64,000 nt of DNA from Cellulomonas composti (GCF_007990245.1 NZ_BJWG01000012.1:1-64000), one strand, 5' to 3'; counted from the stretch's first letter, positions 35,501 to 45,013 are shown. Translations and numbers: made by a program. The notes: a model not told the origin generated them from the sequence alone.

Positions 35501-36286
35501 GACCGTCGCCGTGTACGGCGCGTGCATCGTCGCGGTCGGCAGGCTCGTCGTGGTGATCGTCGCGGTCTTCGCGGCGATCTTGCGGCTCGGCGACGCGGCC
35601 GTCTCCAGCACTCCGTACACCTCGGGGAGCCTGACGCGGTACGGCGTCGCCTTCGGGTAGTACACGGTGAAGGGGATCGCGACGGAACCGTTCGGCCGCA
35701 CCGGGGCGCTGGCGACCGTCCCCCAGGACCCTCCCGAGTACGCCTGGACCTCCGCGGACGAGCCGGAGAGCGCGGTCGCCGTCCGCACGGTCCACGTGAC
35801 GGTGCTCCCCAGGCGGACGGTCGCGTCCGACGGGGTGACCGTGCTCGAGAGGAACGGGGCGGTCACCCGGACCATGCGGGTCGGCGAGGTCGCCGCGGTG
35901 AACCCCGTGTCGCCTGCGAACGTCGTCCTGAACTGCTGTGCCGCGCGGAGCGCGGACCGCGTGAACGAGTAGGTGCCGGTCGAGCTCGTCGTGGCGGAGG
36001 TGACGAGCTTCCAGGTCGTCGTGAGCGGGGCTCGGCCGTACAGGCTGACCTTCTTGCCGGACAGCGCCGCGCCCGACGAGCGGGTCAGCTTGCCGGTGAG
36101 CTTGATGGTGCCGTCGTACGCCACGGTCGACGCGCTGATCGTCGCGGTGAGGCTCGTCGCGACCTTGGCCGCAGGCGCCGTCGCGCCCGCTGGAGCGCCC
36201 GCCCCGACGGTGGCGAGGAGCACCCCGACGACGACCCCCACTGCGAGGAGCGCACGAACGGGTCGGTGTGCGTGCCGTGAGTGCAT
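32501..36286 (-). CDS. Large secreted Ig-domain and PQQ-like beta-propeller protein
   Basis: A 1261-residue exported protein. A signal peptide (1 to about 38, cleavage after GATA or nearby) precedes two Ig-like regions with SGAALSGKKVSLYGR features. Putative-Ig repeats of the type LPAGITLRPDGTLVGTPTADG occur three times (about 295-380, 385-470, 845-930). Two PQQ-like WD-type propellers follow the first and third groups (about 490-840 and 950-1261), with blades such as LYAVDPATGAVLRQIAI and LVALDAATGARVWTKRFG. It was probably built by duplication of an Ig-plus-propeller module. No cell-wall sorting signal is visible, so it may be freely secreted. ATG 36284-36286 is preceded by GGAGG. Confidence 0.88.
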   Translation of the reverse strand: MHSRHAHRPVRALLAVGVVVGVLLATVGAGAPAGATAPAAKVATSLTATISASTVAYDGTIKLTGKLTRSSGAALSGKKVSLYGRAPLTTTWKLVTSATTSSTGTYSFTRSALRAAQQFRTTFAGDTGFTAATSPTRMVRVTAPFLSSTVTPSDATVRLGSTVTWTVRTATALSGSSAEVQAYSGGSWGTVASAPVRPNGSVAIPFTVYYPKATPYRVRLPEVYGVLETAASPSRKIAAKTATITTTSLPTATMHAPYTATVKASYVLAPLTWSVEGDLPPGLTFSKGKLTGTPTSAGTWPITVTLGDSSGYTDSAQLDVVVVEPATPVILDADLPQAVRGLQLAYPVQAVGGHGARTWSRTAGTLPAGITLRPDGTLVGTPTADGTSTFTLRVEDAEGASASAALSLTVVAPVDWLHPEVGPAGASTTTDGVIRPSDLARLRVEQTRAPSAATAVAGGVLYTSGQFETSQVYGLIASSLSTGEELWRAPVLTTYGQSVDCTEIFVTAALVICQTQGAVVAFDRGGDHDVAWSTLDTEELTTQTAVVVGDRLIAAHGAGSTWSLRAWSLATGVQLWQRPLGDMYPSDIASDGTRVFVSFWDAPMRTFAVGGTGTPGWTAGTDVQQVLVVGGDVITSEQLPSGATSVVRRSAATGAVVWSTTPSRPVYLDLAADATNVYVPTAQFSEWGGAYDTGVIALRLTDGTQRWVMDTWQQVWGGITVAPGVVWVHTSGLIREQGESQLYAVDPATGAVLRQIAIPGPTYLQPIVADGKVLARYWSGMQVLSINAPLPVLPLQLLSPAWTGTAYSTDLAASGGTGSRTWALTSGSLPAGLTLTSGGRISGTPATAGSSSFVVRVTDAAGRTASRPMALAVRTAATSTWVTGGGGATRSGFAASEAAVNVDAMAGFAQRWRSQAFEQPSGNPHGWRGGEVVVDATRVLDLGQDGSLRLFPTSGTGAVAPTWTASVPGGLDGEIFAGTPTLSGSSVIALTNRSRVVVLDAATGASSWSTLLPAESPADGTGSVLPVGGRLVVHVGKNVYALSAGTHAVVWTAPVPANSGYDGFDLATDGTRLFGYDKCDLVALDAATGARVWTKRFGYPGSSCTSAGYESPYVAPVVADGVVYGTGLEGITAFDPATGAVLWQTREPTFFAPAVSERWIALTSIDGGVVLVDRTTGASVLRSATSLGASTAPVLVGDAVVVRDNSGRLVALDIATLQTQWSSPALPAGLWGQSASHSRPSVAGGRIWAYANDGSIRAYGG

Positions 36287-36509
36287 CGTCGCCTCCAGGC
36301 ATCGGCCGCCGTGGACGGCCGCGTGTCGTCGCTGCACCCCTGCGCTGACCTGAGTGTCGCGAAACCCGGACAAACGGGACAGGTGTACGCCGGGTGAAAC
36401 ACGAACGTGTGACACGCGTCGCCGCGGTGCTTGCGGCGAGCCGGCGCGCGTTCGGCATCTGAGCCGTCCGGCTGGGGTCCGGGCGGGCGGGGCGCCTACG
36501 CTGCCGGTC

Positions 36510-37733
36510 ATGCACCCGCGCACCCTCGATCAGTCGTCGAAGCTGAAGGACGTCCTCTACGAGATCCGCGGGGCGACGCTCGTCGAGGCAGCACGCCTCG
36601 AGGCCGAGGGCTACGCGGTGCTCAAGCTCAACACCGGCAACCCGGCGGCCTTCGGGTTCGAGGCCCCGCACCAGATCGTGCGGGACATGATCGCGGCGAT
36701 CCCGTCCGCGCACGGGTACAGCGAGTCGCAGGGCATCCTGTCCGCGCGACGGGCCGTCGTCACGCGCTACGAGACCTCGCCCGGCTTCCCCGTGTTCGAC
36801 GTCGAGGACGTCTACCTCGGCAACGGCGTCTCCGAGCTCATCACGATGGTCATGCAGGCCCTGCTCGACGAGGGCGACGAGGTGCTCATCCCGTCCCCGG
36901 ACTACCCGCTGTGGACCGCGATGACGTCGCTGTCCGACGGCCGCCCGGTGCACTACCGGTGCGACGAGTCGAACGGCTGGCAGCCCGACCTCGAGCACCT
37001 CGAGTCCCTGATCACCCCGCGCACCAAGGCGCTCGTCGTGATCAACCCGAACAACCCGACCGGCGCCGTCTACTCGCACGAGACGCTCACCGCGCTCGCG
37101 GACATCGCGCGGCGGCACTCGCTCCTGCTGCTGGCCGACGAGATCTACGACCGGATCCTGTTCGACGGCGCGGTCCACATCCCGATGGCGACCGTCGCCC
37201 CGGACCTGCTGTGCCTCACCTTCAACGGCCTCTCGAAGACCTACCGCGTCGCCGGCTACCGCTCGGGCTGGATGGTCATCACCGGTCCGCGCGACCATGC
37301 GACCGGGTTCCTCGAGGGCATCCAGCTGCTCGCGTCGACCCGCCTGTGCGCCAACGTCCCCGCGCAGCACGCGCTGCAGGCCGCACTCGGCGGCGTGCAG
37401 TCCATCGAGGGCCTCGTCGCCCCCGGCGGCCGGCTCCACGACCAGCGCGAGGTCGCGTGGCAGGCGCTGACCGCGATCCCCGGCGTGACCTGCGTGAAGC
37501 CCGCCGGTGCGCTCTACATGTTCCCGCGCCTCGACCCGGACGTGTACGAGATCCGCGACGACGCCAAGCTCGTCTACGACCTCCTGGTCAGCGAGCACAT
37601 CCTGCTGGTCCAGGGCACGGGCTTCAACTGGCCGTCGCCCGACCACCTGCGCATCGTCACCCTCCCCGAGTCCCGCGTCCTGGCCGAAGCCATCACCCGC
37701 CTAGGCACCTTCCTCACCACCTACCACCAGTAA
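36510..37733 (+). CDS. alaA: Pyridoxal-phosphate aminotransferase (AlaA type)
   Basis: A 407-residue fold-type I aminotransferase close to glutamate-pyruvate transaminase AlaA: LKLNTGNPAAFGFEAP, YSESQGILSARRAVV, NPNNPTGAVYS and the PLP lysine region FNGLSKTYRVAGYRSGWM. It makes alanine from pyruvate and glutamate. ATG 36510 matches the family start (SSKLKDVLYEIRG). It stands alone; the second palindrome array begins 22 bp past the stop. Confidence 0.92.
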   Translation: MHPRTLDQSSKLKDVLYEIRGATLVEAARLEAEGYAVLKLNTGNPAAFGFEAPHQIVRDMIAAIPSAHGYSESQGILSARRAVVTRYETSPGFPVFDVEDVYLGNGVSELITMVMQALLDEGDEVLIPSPDYPLWTAMTSLSDGRPVHYRCDESNGWQPDLEHLESLITPRTKALVVINPNNPTGAVYSHETLTALADIARRHSLLLLADEIYDRILFDGAVHIPMATVAPDLLCLTFNGLSKTYRVAGYRSGWMVITGPRDHATGFLEGIQLLASTRLCANVPAQHALQAALGGVQSIEGLVAPGGRLHDQREVAWQALTAIPGVTCVKPAGALYMFPRLDPDVYEIRDDAKLVYDLLVSEHILLVQGTGFNWPSPDHLRIVTLPESRVLAEAITRLGTFLTTYHQ

Positions 37734-37754
37734 CTCCCCCTGAACGCAGCCGTG

Positions 37755-38255
37755 GATGCAGCTCCCGGCGGCTCGACCCGCCGACCCCTGCACCCATCCC
37801 TGCCGCCAACGCAGGTCGAGGCGGCCGCCGGGGCACCCGCCGCCACGGCACCCCGCCCCGGCACACCCACCGCTGCCGCACGGACCCTCGACCGGCCGGC
37901 CGCCACCAACGCCCCCTCCCGGCGTCGATGCAGCGATGAGTGCAGGTCTCGGCGGCCAGACCCGCCAAGACCTGCATCGACTCCTGCATCGCCGGGCGGA
38001 GGCCCCGTGGGGATGGGCGCCGAAGCCGGGAGTGGCCGACCCGACCGGGATCAGCGGCGATGCAGGGATGAAAGCAGGTCCGGGCGGGTGGACCCGCCAA
38101 GACCTGCATCGACTCCTGCATCGCCGGGCGGAGGCTCCGTGGGGATGGGCGCCGGAGCCGGGGGTGGCGGACCCGACGGGGCTCAGCGTCGATGCAGGGA
38201 TGAAGGCAGGTGTGGGCGGGTGGACCCGGCGAGAGCTGCATCGATCGGTGCATCG
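37755..38255. repeat. Tandem array of palindromic repeats, four copies, locus 2
   Basis: Related palindromes lie at 37755-37803 (short), 37927-37990, 38059-38122 and 38191-38255. Copies 2-4 have an exact 132-bp period. The common plan is GATGCAG, TGCAGGT, GGCGGG, short loop, CCCGCC, ACCTGCA, CTGCATC. In copy 3 the inner stem GGCGGG/CCCGCC is perfect over the loop TGGA. Spacers carry GGGGATGGGCGCCG, close to the locus-1 spacer motif. The last copy has the variant arm GAGAGCTGCATC, as does the last copy of locus 1. The array fills most of the gene-free stretch 37734-38306. Confidence 0.87.
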
Positions 38256-38306
38256 ACGCGGGTGGCGAGGGTGGCGGGACGGGAGGGCGTGGGTGAGGAT
38301 GGCGGC

Positions 38307-38513
38307 GTGGAGGCTGTGGAGGGCGTGGAGGGCGCGGAGGCAGGTGCGGGGGACGCCGCGGGCGGCGTGAACCGGGAGGCCGGTGGCGAGTACGCCGTGC
38401 TGCCGGAGCCTGTGCGGCTGGCGGACACGACGGTCGGGGTCGAGACCAGGCTGGTCCCCGACCCGGACGAGGTCCACGACCCAGGCCCGGACATCGTGAT
38501 CCGCGGCTACTGA
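38307..38513 (+). CDS. Small acidic hypothetical protein
   Basis: A 68-residue acidic protein: a Glu/Ala/Gly-rich start followed by a better-ordered end, YAVLPEPVRLADTTVGVETR to the final IVIRGY. GTG 38307 is one of several possible starts; GTG 38368 would give only the ordered part. The ribosome-binding site is weak. A strong terminator lies 79 bp beyond the stop. The frame is open upstream through the repeat array, which is not thought to be coding. Family not recognised. Confidence 0.5.
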   Translation: MEAVEGVEGAEAGAGDAAGGVNREAGGEYAVLPEPVRLADTTVGVETRLVPDPDEVHDPGPDIVIRGY

Positions 38514-38591
38514 GCCGGCGACAGCGACGCCGTCTCGACACGAGACGCTCGACACGGATGCGCGACGCGGGACGCAGACGTGCACAGGACG

Positions 38592-38631
38592 CGGTGAGGG
38601 CCGGTCACCGAGTGGTGACCGGCCCTCACCG
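38592..38631. terminator. Strong hairpin terminator after groEL
   Basis: An 18-bp stem (17-bp arms GGTGAGGGCCGGTCACC and complement plus one closing C-G pair) closes over the loop GAGT. It lies between the convergent ends of the small acidic gene and groEL and can serve both. Confidence 0.88.
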
Positions 38632-38675
38632 TCCAGCTGATGCGGCGGTCAGGCCGCGTGACTCACGTCAGCGGG

Positions 38676-40316
<1,641 letters not shown>

Positions 40317-40419
40317 TCACTCGGTTCGGGTCGGCCGTCGAGCGCCCGCGACGGCCGACGACGAGCCCGCGGTCATGTCCCGCGCGCTCGAAGCCTCACC
40401 CGGACGGCCTGAGGAACTT

Positions 40420-40482
40420 CTGTCACTCTCCACCGGAGAGTGCTAAGCCAATGGTTAGCACTCGACCCCCCCGAGTGCAAGC
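40420..40482 (-). promoter_or_regulatory. Two CIRCE-like HrcA operators upstream of groEL
   Basis: In the groEL sense, the first element reads CTTGCACTC, a 10-base spacer, then GAGTGCTAA (40482-40455). After 8 bases, the second reads TTAGCACTC, a 9-base spacer, then GAGTGACAG (40446-40420). CIRCE is TTAGCACTC-N9-GAGTGCTAA, so each element has one perfect and one imperfect half. The promoter probably lies within or between them. The divergent GH15-like gene starts 39 bp from the outer edge and may also be affected. Confidence 0.85.
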
Positions 40483-40520
40483 GAGCCCCGTCAGGTTCAC
40501 GTCCGGCGTACAGTGCCGCC

Positions 40521-41948
40521 GTGCCCGGTGACGACGCCCGCACCACCCGTCAGCGTCGACGGGTGGTGCTCGTCACGCTCGCTTCCGCCACGGTCACCGC
40601 CGCGCTCGTGCTCATGCCGACGGTCGGCCCGACGGCACCCGCCGCCGCCCGCCCCGCCCCGGTCGCGACGAGCGAGACGGACGTCCCGCTCCAGCAGGAG
40701 GGCGTCGCGCTCGCACCCGACGGCTCACTCGTCGAGCTGCCGACCGGCAGTGACGTGACCCTGCTGCCCGGCACCCGCGTGATCGACCCCGTCGCGCGGG
40801 ACGTCGCGGCCGTCCTGCGTGGCGACGCCGCGGTCGGCGGCTCCCCGGCCGCCCAGCGCCTGGCCGACGAACAACGCCGCTGGCTCGCGAGCGGTTCGGT
40901 GCCCGGCGCGGGCGGACCGTACGAGGACATGGCCCGCACCGCGCTGCTCGACCTGCACACCCTCACCCTGGACGGCGGCGCCACGGTCGCGGGCTGGTCG
41001 TCGTACTGGCGGTACGTCTGGCCGCGCGACGCGTCGTTCGTCGCGGTCGCACTCGCCCGGACTGGGCACGCGCGCGACGGGCTGGCGGTGCTCGACTTCC
41101 TCGCGTCGGTCCAGGAACCCGACGGCACGTTCGAGGCCCGCTACCTCCCCGACGGCTCCGGACCGCCCGACGACCGCGGGCGCCAGCTCGACGGCGGCGG
41201 GTGGGTCATGTGGGCCTCCGGGCTCGTCCTGGAACGCCTGCCGGCCGGGGCGCAGCGCGAGGCCGCCGCGCAGCAGCTCGTGCCGCTCGTCACCGCGGCG
41301 GCCGACGGCGTCCTCGCACAGCTCGACGCGGACGGGCTGCCGCCCGCCTCGCCCGACTTCTGGGAGCGCGACGAGGACGACCTCACGCTCGGCACGGTCG
41401 CCCCGATCGTCGCCGGCCTCGAGCAGGCGGCCGTCGTCCTGCGCACGGCGGGCGAGCAGGCGCCGTCCGACGAGCCCCGGACGGGCACCCGGGCCGACGA
41501 GCTCGCACAGGCCGCCGCCGACCTGCGGACCGCCGCCGTTCGGCGGTTCGCCCCGGTCGGCTGGACGCGCTACGCGGAGGGCGGTTCGCACGACGCGGCG
41601 AGCGCGTTCGTCCTCGCGCCGTTCTGGTCCCGCGCTCCCCAGGGTGGCCGACAGGCGTGGGAGCAGTCGGTGACGGCGATGCGCCGCCCCGCCGGCCTCG
41701 CGCCCGCGGGCGCGTGGCGCGACGACGGCATCGCCTGGACGCCGCAGACGTCCCTGTACGCGTGGGTCGCCGCAGAGAACGGCGACGACGATGCTGCACT
41801 CGCCTGGCTCGCGACGATCGACGCGCACCGCACGACGACGGGTGCGATCCCGGAGAAGGTGCTGGCCGACGGTCGGCCCGCCGCGGTCGCCCCGCTGACG
41901 TGGAGTGCGGCGAACGTCCTGCTCGCCCTCGACGCGCTCGAGGGCTGA
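40521..41948 (+). CDS. Secreted GH15-like glycoside hydrolase
   Basis: A 475-residue protein with an N-terminal membrane or signal segment (about 15-36, VVLVTLASATVTAALVLM). The (alpha/alpha)6 domain has GH15 motifs: YWRYVWPRDASFVAVAL (substrate binding), PDFWERDED (probable general acid Glu) and GAIPEKVLADG followed by PLTWSAANVLLAL (probable base Glu). The family includes glucoamylases and dextran glucosidases; the exact alpha-glucan substrate is unknown. It lacks the N-terminal beta-sandwich of many bacterial GH15 enzymes. GTG 40521 is used. It is divergent from groEL. Confidence 0.8.
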   Translation: MPGDDARTTRQRRRVVLVTLASATVTAALVLMPTVGPTAPAAARPAPVATSETDVPLQQEGVALAPDGSLVELPTGSDVTLLPGTRVIDPVARDVAAVLRGDAAVGGSPAAQRLADEQRRWLASGSVPGAGGPYEDMARTALLDLHTLTLDGGATVAGWSSYWRYVWPRDASFVAVALARTGHARDGLAVLDFLASVQEPDGTFEARYLPDGSGPPDDRGRQLDGGGWVMWASGLVLERLPAGAQREAAAQQLVPLVTAAADGVLAQLDADGLPPASPDFWERDEDDLTLGTVAPIVAGLEQAAVVLRTAGEQAPSDEPRTGTRADELAQAAADLRTAAVRRFAPVGWTRYAEGGSHDAASAFVLAPFWSRAPQGGRQAWEQSVTAMRRPAGLAPAGAWRDDGIAWTPQTSLYAWVAAENGDDDAALAWLATIDAHRTTTGAIPEKVLADGRPAAVAPLTWSAANVLLALDALEG

Positions 41949-41958
41949 CGGCCCGGGA

Positions 41959-42162
41959 TCAGGCCGGACGTACCTGCTCGGCCTGCGGGCCCTTCTGACC
42001 CTGACCGACCTCGAACTCGACCTGCTGGCCCTCCTCGAGGGAGCGGTAGCCGTCCGTCTGGATGGCGCTGAAGTGCACGAACAGGTCCGCGCCGCCGTTG
42101 TCCGGCGTGATGAACCCGTAGCCCTTCTCCGCGTTGAACCACTTCACCGTGCCCTGAGCCAT
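41959..42162 (-). CDS. cspA: Cold-shock protein, CspA family
   Basis: A 67-residue single cold-shock domain with RNP1 (KGYGFITPD) and RNP2 (DLFVHFSAI). It starts [16 protein letters not shown], and the ATG at 42160-42162 is preceded by GAGGAG. It is an RNA-binding chaperone by family. It stands alone, convergent with the GH15-like gene with 10 bp between stops. Confidence 0.96.
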   Translation of the reverse strand: MAQGTVKWFNAEKGYGFITPDNGGADLFVHFSAIQTDGYRSLEEGQQVEFEVGQGQKGPQAEQVRPA

Positions 42163-42284
42163 GCCGTCGCTCCTCGATCGGGATCCCCGCACGAGGTGGC
42201 GAGGTGGGGCGAGCCTAACGGCCTGCGCACCACCGCCACCAGGGGCGATGCGCGACGGATCCTGCCGACGACCAGGTCCGACGA

Positions 42285-42899
42285 TCAGGGCAGGGCGGAC
42301 ACGAGGACGACCGTGATGCCGTCACCGGCCTGGCCGGCGTCGAGCGTCACGGTGGTCAGGCCGAGCGTTGCGGCGACGAGGTCGGCCGTGCTGCGCAGGT
42401 CGTCGGACGCGTAGTAGACGGTCGACGACGCGGGCTTCGTGCCGGAGAAGTTGTCGCTCGTCACGGACGTGAAGCCCGCGTCCGTGAGCTTCTCGGCACC
42501 CTGGCCGGCCAGCCCCTGGATGCCGGCGCCGTTGAGCACCGCGACCGGCGTCGACATGACCGGGGCGATCGTCGGCTCGGCCGTGGGCGTCGGCGACTCC
42601 GCCTGGGTGGCCTCACCCGTCGGCTCGGTGGCACCGTCCGTCGGGGCGGCCGTGGCGCTCGAGCCAGGAGTAGGCGTCGCGCTCGACGTCGTGACGTCGT
42701 CGTCGCCCGACGACCCGGTGTCCCGCGACATGTACGTCACGAGCGAGTACGCCAGCAACGGCGCGAGGACGAGCACGGCGAGGAACGGCCACCAACGGCT
42801 CCATGCGGAACGCGGCGACCGGTGCACGCCACGGGGTGCGCTCGGGTCGGCGGCGGCGTCGAACTCGTCGTCGGGGTAGGGGTAGTCGGCCTTGCTCAC
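42285..42899 (-). CDS. LytR C-terminal-domain membrane protein
   Basis: A 204-residue protein with a cytoplasmic N-terminus, one transmembrane helix (about 37-57, [20 protein letters not shown]), a Ser/Thr/Pro-rich linker, and a C-terminal LytR_C domain (about 115-204, [20 protein letters not shown]). LytR_C proteins are found with cell-wall glycopolymer ligases, but no ligase domain is present here. GTG 42897-42899 is the start. It lies 72 bp downstream of the DUF3263 gene, probably in the same transcript. Confidence 0.88.
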   Translation of the reverse strand: MSKADYPYPDDEFDAAADPSAPRGVHRSPRSAWSRWWPFLAVLVLAPLLAYSLVTYMSRDTGSSGDDDVTTSSATPTPGSSATAAPTDGATEPTGEATQAESPTPTAEPTIAPVMSTPVAVLNGAGIQGLAGQGAEKLTDAGFTSVTSDNFSGTKPASSTVYYASDDLRSTADLVAATLGLTTVTLDAGQAGDGITVVLVSALP

Positions 42900-42971
42900 G
42901 GCACGAAGGCTATCTGGCGCAACCCGCGATCCACGCCAGCGCGGCGCGCGGCGCGCCCGTCCTGGGGCAGA

Positions 42972-43271
42972 TCAGGCGTCCACGCCGAGGCGACGAGCCG
43001 TGCGCGCACGTTGGCGCGACGTGCGCATCCGGCGCAGGCGCTTGACGAGCATCGGGTCGTGCGCGAGGGCCGCGGGCTCGTCGATGAGCGCGTTGACCAC
43101 CTGGTAGTAGCGCGTGGCCGACAGGTCGAACAGCTCGCGGATCGCCTGCTCCTTGGCGCCGGCGTACTTCCACCACTGCCGCTCGAACGCGAGGATCGCC
43201 GCGTCCCGCTCGGTCAGACCGTCGACCGGGGCGCCGGGCTGCGGTGCCAGCGACATCGTGGCGGCGTCCAT
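42972..43271 (-). CDS. DUF3263 helix-turn-helix protein
   Basis: A 99-residue actinobacterial DUF3263 protein. LTERDAAILAFERQWWKYAG followed by AIRELFDLSATRYYQVVNAL forms a sigma-region-4-like helix-turn-helix. The C-terminus is strongly basic (RRMRTSRQRARTARRLG). The ATG at 43269-43271 follows AGGAGG. It is divergent from ung, and a perfect inverted repeat lies in the gap. A DNA-binding role is inferred from the fold; targets are unknown. Confidence 0.87.
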   Translation of the reverse strand: MDAATMSLAPQPGAPVDGLTERDAAILAFERQWWKYAGAKEQAIRELFDLSATRYYQVVNALIDEPAALAHDPMLVKRLRRMRTSRQRARTARRLGVDA

Positions 43272-43346
43272 GCGTCCTCCTGGTCCAACGGCGGGGTCCT
43301 GCTGCGGGCGTGCCGACCGGTGGCCGACGGCAGTCATCGTAGGCCC

Positions 43347-43368
43347 GGAATGACACCCGTGTCATTCC
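43347..43368. promoter_or_regulatory. Inverted repeat in the DUF3263-ung divergent promoter
   Basis: Perfect 10-bp arms GGAATGACAC and GTGTCATTCC are separated by two bases. The site is 75 bp from the DUF3263 start and 25 bp from the ung start, and likely overlaps one or both promoters. It does not resemble the actinobacterial LexA box. Confidence 0.65.
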
Positions 43369-43392
43369 GTTCCGTCGCTAGTCTCGGCTCCC

Positions 43393-44067
43393 GTGACCGC
43401 CGCCCCGCTCGTCGACCTCGTCGCCCCGGACTGGGCCCGCGCCCTGGCCCCCGTCGAGGAGCAGGTGCACGCCACCGGCCGGTTCCTGCGCGACGAGCTC
43501 GCAGCCGGCCGCGGCTACCTCCCGGCCGGTGATGCGGTCCTGCGCGCCTTCCGGCGCCCGCTCGCGGAGGTCCGCGTGCTCGTCGTCGGGCAGGACCCGT
43601 ACCCGACGCCCGGGCACGCGATGGGCCTGTCGTTCTCGGTGCAGCCCGACGTGCGCCCGCTGCCGCGCTCGCTCGACAACATCTTCCGCGAGCTCGTCGC
43701 GGACGTGGGCGTCCCGGTCCCGACGAACGGCGACCTGACGCCGTGGGCGGACCAGGGGGTCATGCTGCTCAACAGGGTCCTCACCGTGCGCCCGGGTGCG
43801 CCGGCGTCGCACCGCGGCAAGGGCTGGGAGGTCGTCACGGCGCGCGCGATCGAGGCGCTCGTCGAGCGCGGCGGCCCGCTGGTCGCGGTGCTATGGGGGC
43901 GCGACGCGCAGTCCCTCAAGCCGGCGCTCGGCGCGGTGCCGGTCGTCGAGTCGGTGCATCCCAGCCCGCTGTCCGCGAGCCGGGGGTTCTTCGGCTCGCG
44001 GCCCTTCTCGCGCGTCAACGCGCTGCTCGAGCAGCAGGGCGCCGAACCCGTCGACTGGCGGCTGTGA
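43393..44067 (+). CDS. ung: Uracil-DNA glycosylase
   Basis: A 224-residue family 1 UDG that removes uracil from DNA as the first step of base-excision repair. The catalytic water-activating Asp is in [16 protein letters not shown], the uracil-binding Asn in MLLNRVLTV, and the DNA-intercalation loop is [14 protein letters not shown]. Length is normal. GTG 43393 is the start. A perfect palindrome lies 25 bp upstream. Confidence 0.97.
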   Translation: MTAAPLVDLVAPDWARALAPVEEQVHATGRFLRDELAAGRGYLPAGDAVLRAFRRPLAEVRVLVVGQDPYPTPGHAMGLSFSVQPDVRPLPRSLDNIFRELVADVGVPVPTNGDLTPWADQGVMLLNRVLTVRPGAPASHRGKGWEVVTARAIEALVERGGPLVAVLWGRDAQSLKPALGAVPVVESVHPSPLSASRGFFGSRPFSRVNALLEQQGAEPVDWRL

Positions 44068-44084
44068 CGGCATCGGCCGGACGC

Positions 44085-44150
44085 GACGCTCGTCGGCCGG
44101 AACGCGTTGCGCTCGTCGACCGGAAGGCACGGCGCTCGTCGGCCAGAATG
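44085..44150. repeat. Three imperfect 23-24-bp tandem repeats
   Basis: Three copies of a GCGCTCGTCGGCCGGAA-type unit fill the gap between ung and the GDSL hydrolase, ending just before its GTG. They leave little room for a separate promoter. Confidence 0.65.
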
Positions 44151-44155
44151 CTCGG

Positions 44156-44989
44156 GTGACCGAACGCTCGAACTCTGTGCCCTGGACCCGCTACGTCGCG
44201 ATCGGCGACTCCTTCACCGAAGGGCTGTGGGACTCGCCCGACGGGCTGCACGACCCGACGGCACCCCAGCGTGGTTGGGCGGACCAGCTCGCCGCGCACC
44301 TGTCCGCCCGGCGGGTCGCCGCCGGTGGGACGCCACTGGAGTACGCGAACCTCGCGATCCGCGGGCGGCGGCTGCGCCCGATCCTCGCCGAGCAGGTCCC
44401 GGCCGCGCTCGCGATGCAACCCGACCTGGTCAGCCTGGCCGGCGGCGGGAACGACATCCTGCGCCCGACCGCCGACGTGGACCGACTGGCCCGCAACCTC
44501 GAGGCCGCGCTCGTACGGCTGCGCACGGCCGGCATCGACGTGCTGCTCTCGACGGGCTACGACACCGCCGGAAGCCCGCTCGTGCGCGCCACGCGCGCCC
44601 GCATCGCGGTCTACAACAACCACATCTGGTCGATGGCGCGGCGTCACGGGGCGTCCGTCGTCGACGTCTGGGGCGTGCGCTCGCTCGGCGACTGGCGGAT
44701 GTGGTCCGAGGACCGCATCCACCTGACCACCGACGGCCACACGCGCGTCGCGCAGGCGGCGCTCGTCGGGCTGGGCCTGCAGCCCGACCAGGAGAACTGG
44801 GACGACCCGCTCGCACCGCTGCCCCCCGCGCCGCGGATCGAGCGCTGGCGCGGCGACGCGCAGTGGCTGCGCGACCACGTGTACCCGTGGGCGACGCGGC
44901 GGCTGCACGGTCGCTCGTCGGGCGACCTGCGCATGCCGAAGCGACCCGAGCCGACTCCCGTCGAGCTGGTCCCGACGTCCGCCGACTGA
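44156..44989 (+). CDS. SGNH/GDSL-family hydrolase
   Basis: A 277-residue lipase/esterase-like protein. Block I is YVAIGDSFTEGLWD (catalytic Ser in GDSF), block II has Gly in NLAIRGRRL, block III is GGGNDILRP (Asn), and block V is DRIHLTTDGH (catalytic Asp and His). It lacks a signal peptide, so is probably cytoplasmic. The acyl substrate is unknown. GTG 44156 is nearest to the conserved block I; the longer upstream frame overlaps ung and is not real. Confidence 0.9.
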   Translation: MTERSNSVPWTRYVAIGDSFTEGLWDSPDGLHDPTAPQRGWADQLAAHLSARRVAAGGTPLEYANLAIRGRRLRPILAEQVPAALAMQPDLVSLAGGGNDILRPTADVDRLARNLEAALVRLRTAGIDVLLSTGYDTAGSPLVRATRARIAVYNNHIWSMARRHGASVVDVWGVRSLGDWRMWSEDRIHLTTDGHTRVAQAALVGLGLQPDQENWDDPLAPLPPAPRIERWRGDAQWLRDHVYPWATRRLHGRSSGDLRMPKRPEPTPVELVPTSAD

Positions 44990-45013
44990 CGACGCGACCG
45001 AACGTCGCCTCGG

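Noticed and set aside
32847..37646. A 1599-residue open frame on the minus strand
   Set aside because: It overlaps both alaA (antisense) and the propeller gene (other frame) and has only Arg/Ala/Gly-rich low-complexity sequence.
40438..40463. A single CIRCE formed by the two perfect half-sites
   Set aside because: The halves are in the reverse order (GAGTGCTAA then TTAGCACTC) with an 8-bp gap; each pairs instead with an outer imperfect half at 9-10 bp spacing.
44085..44150. A promoter operator array before the GDSL gene
   Set aside because: The repeats lack dyad symmetry and no promoter elements can be placed; they are listed only as repeats.
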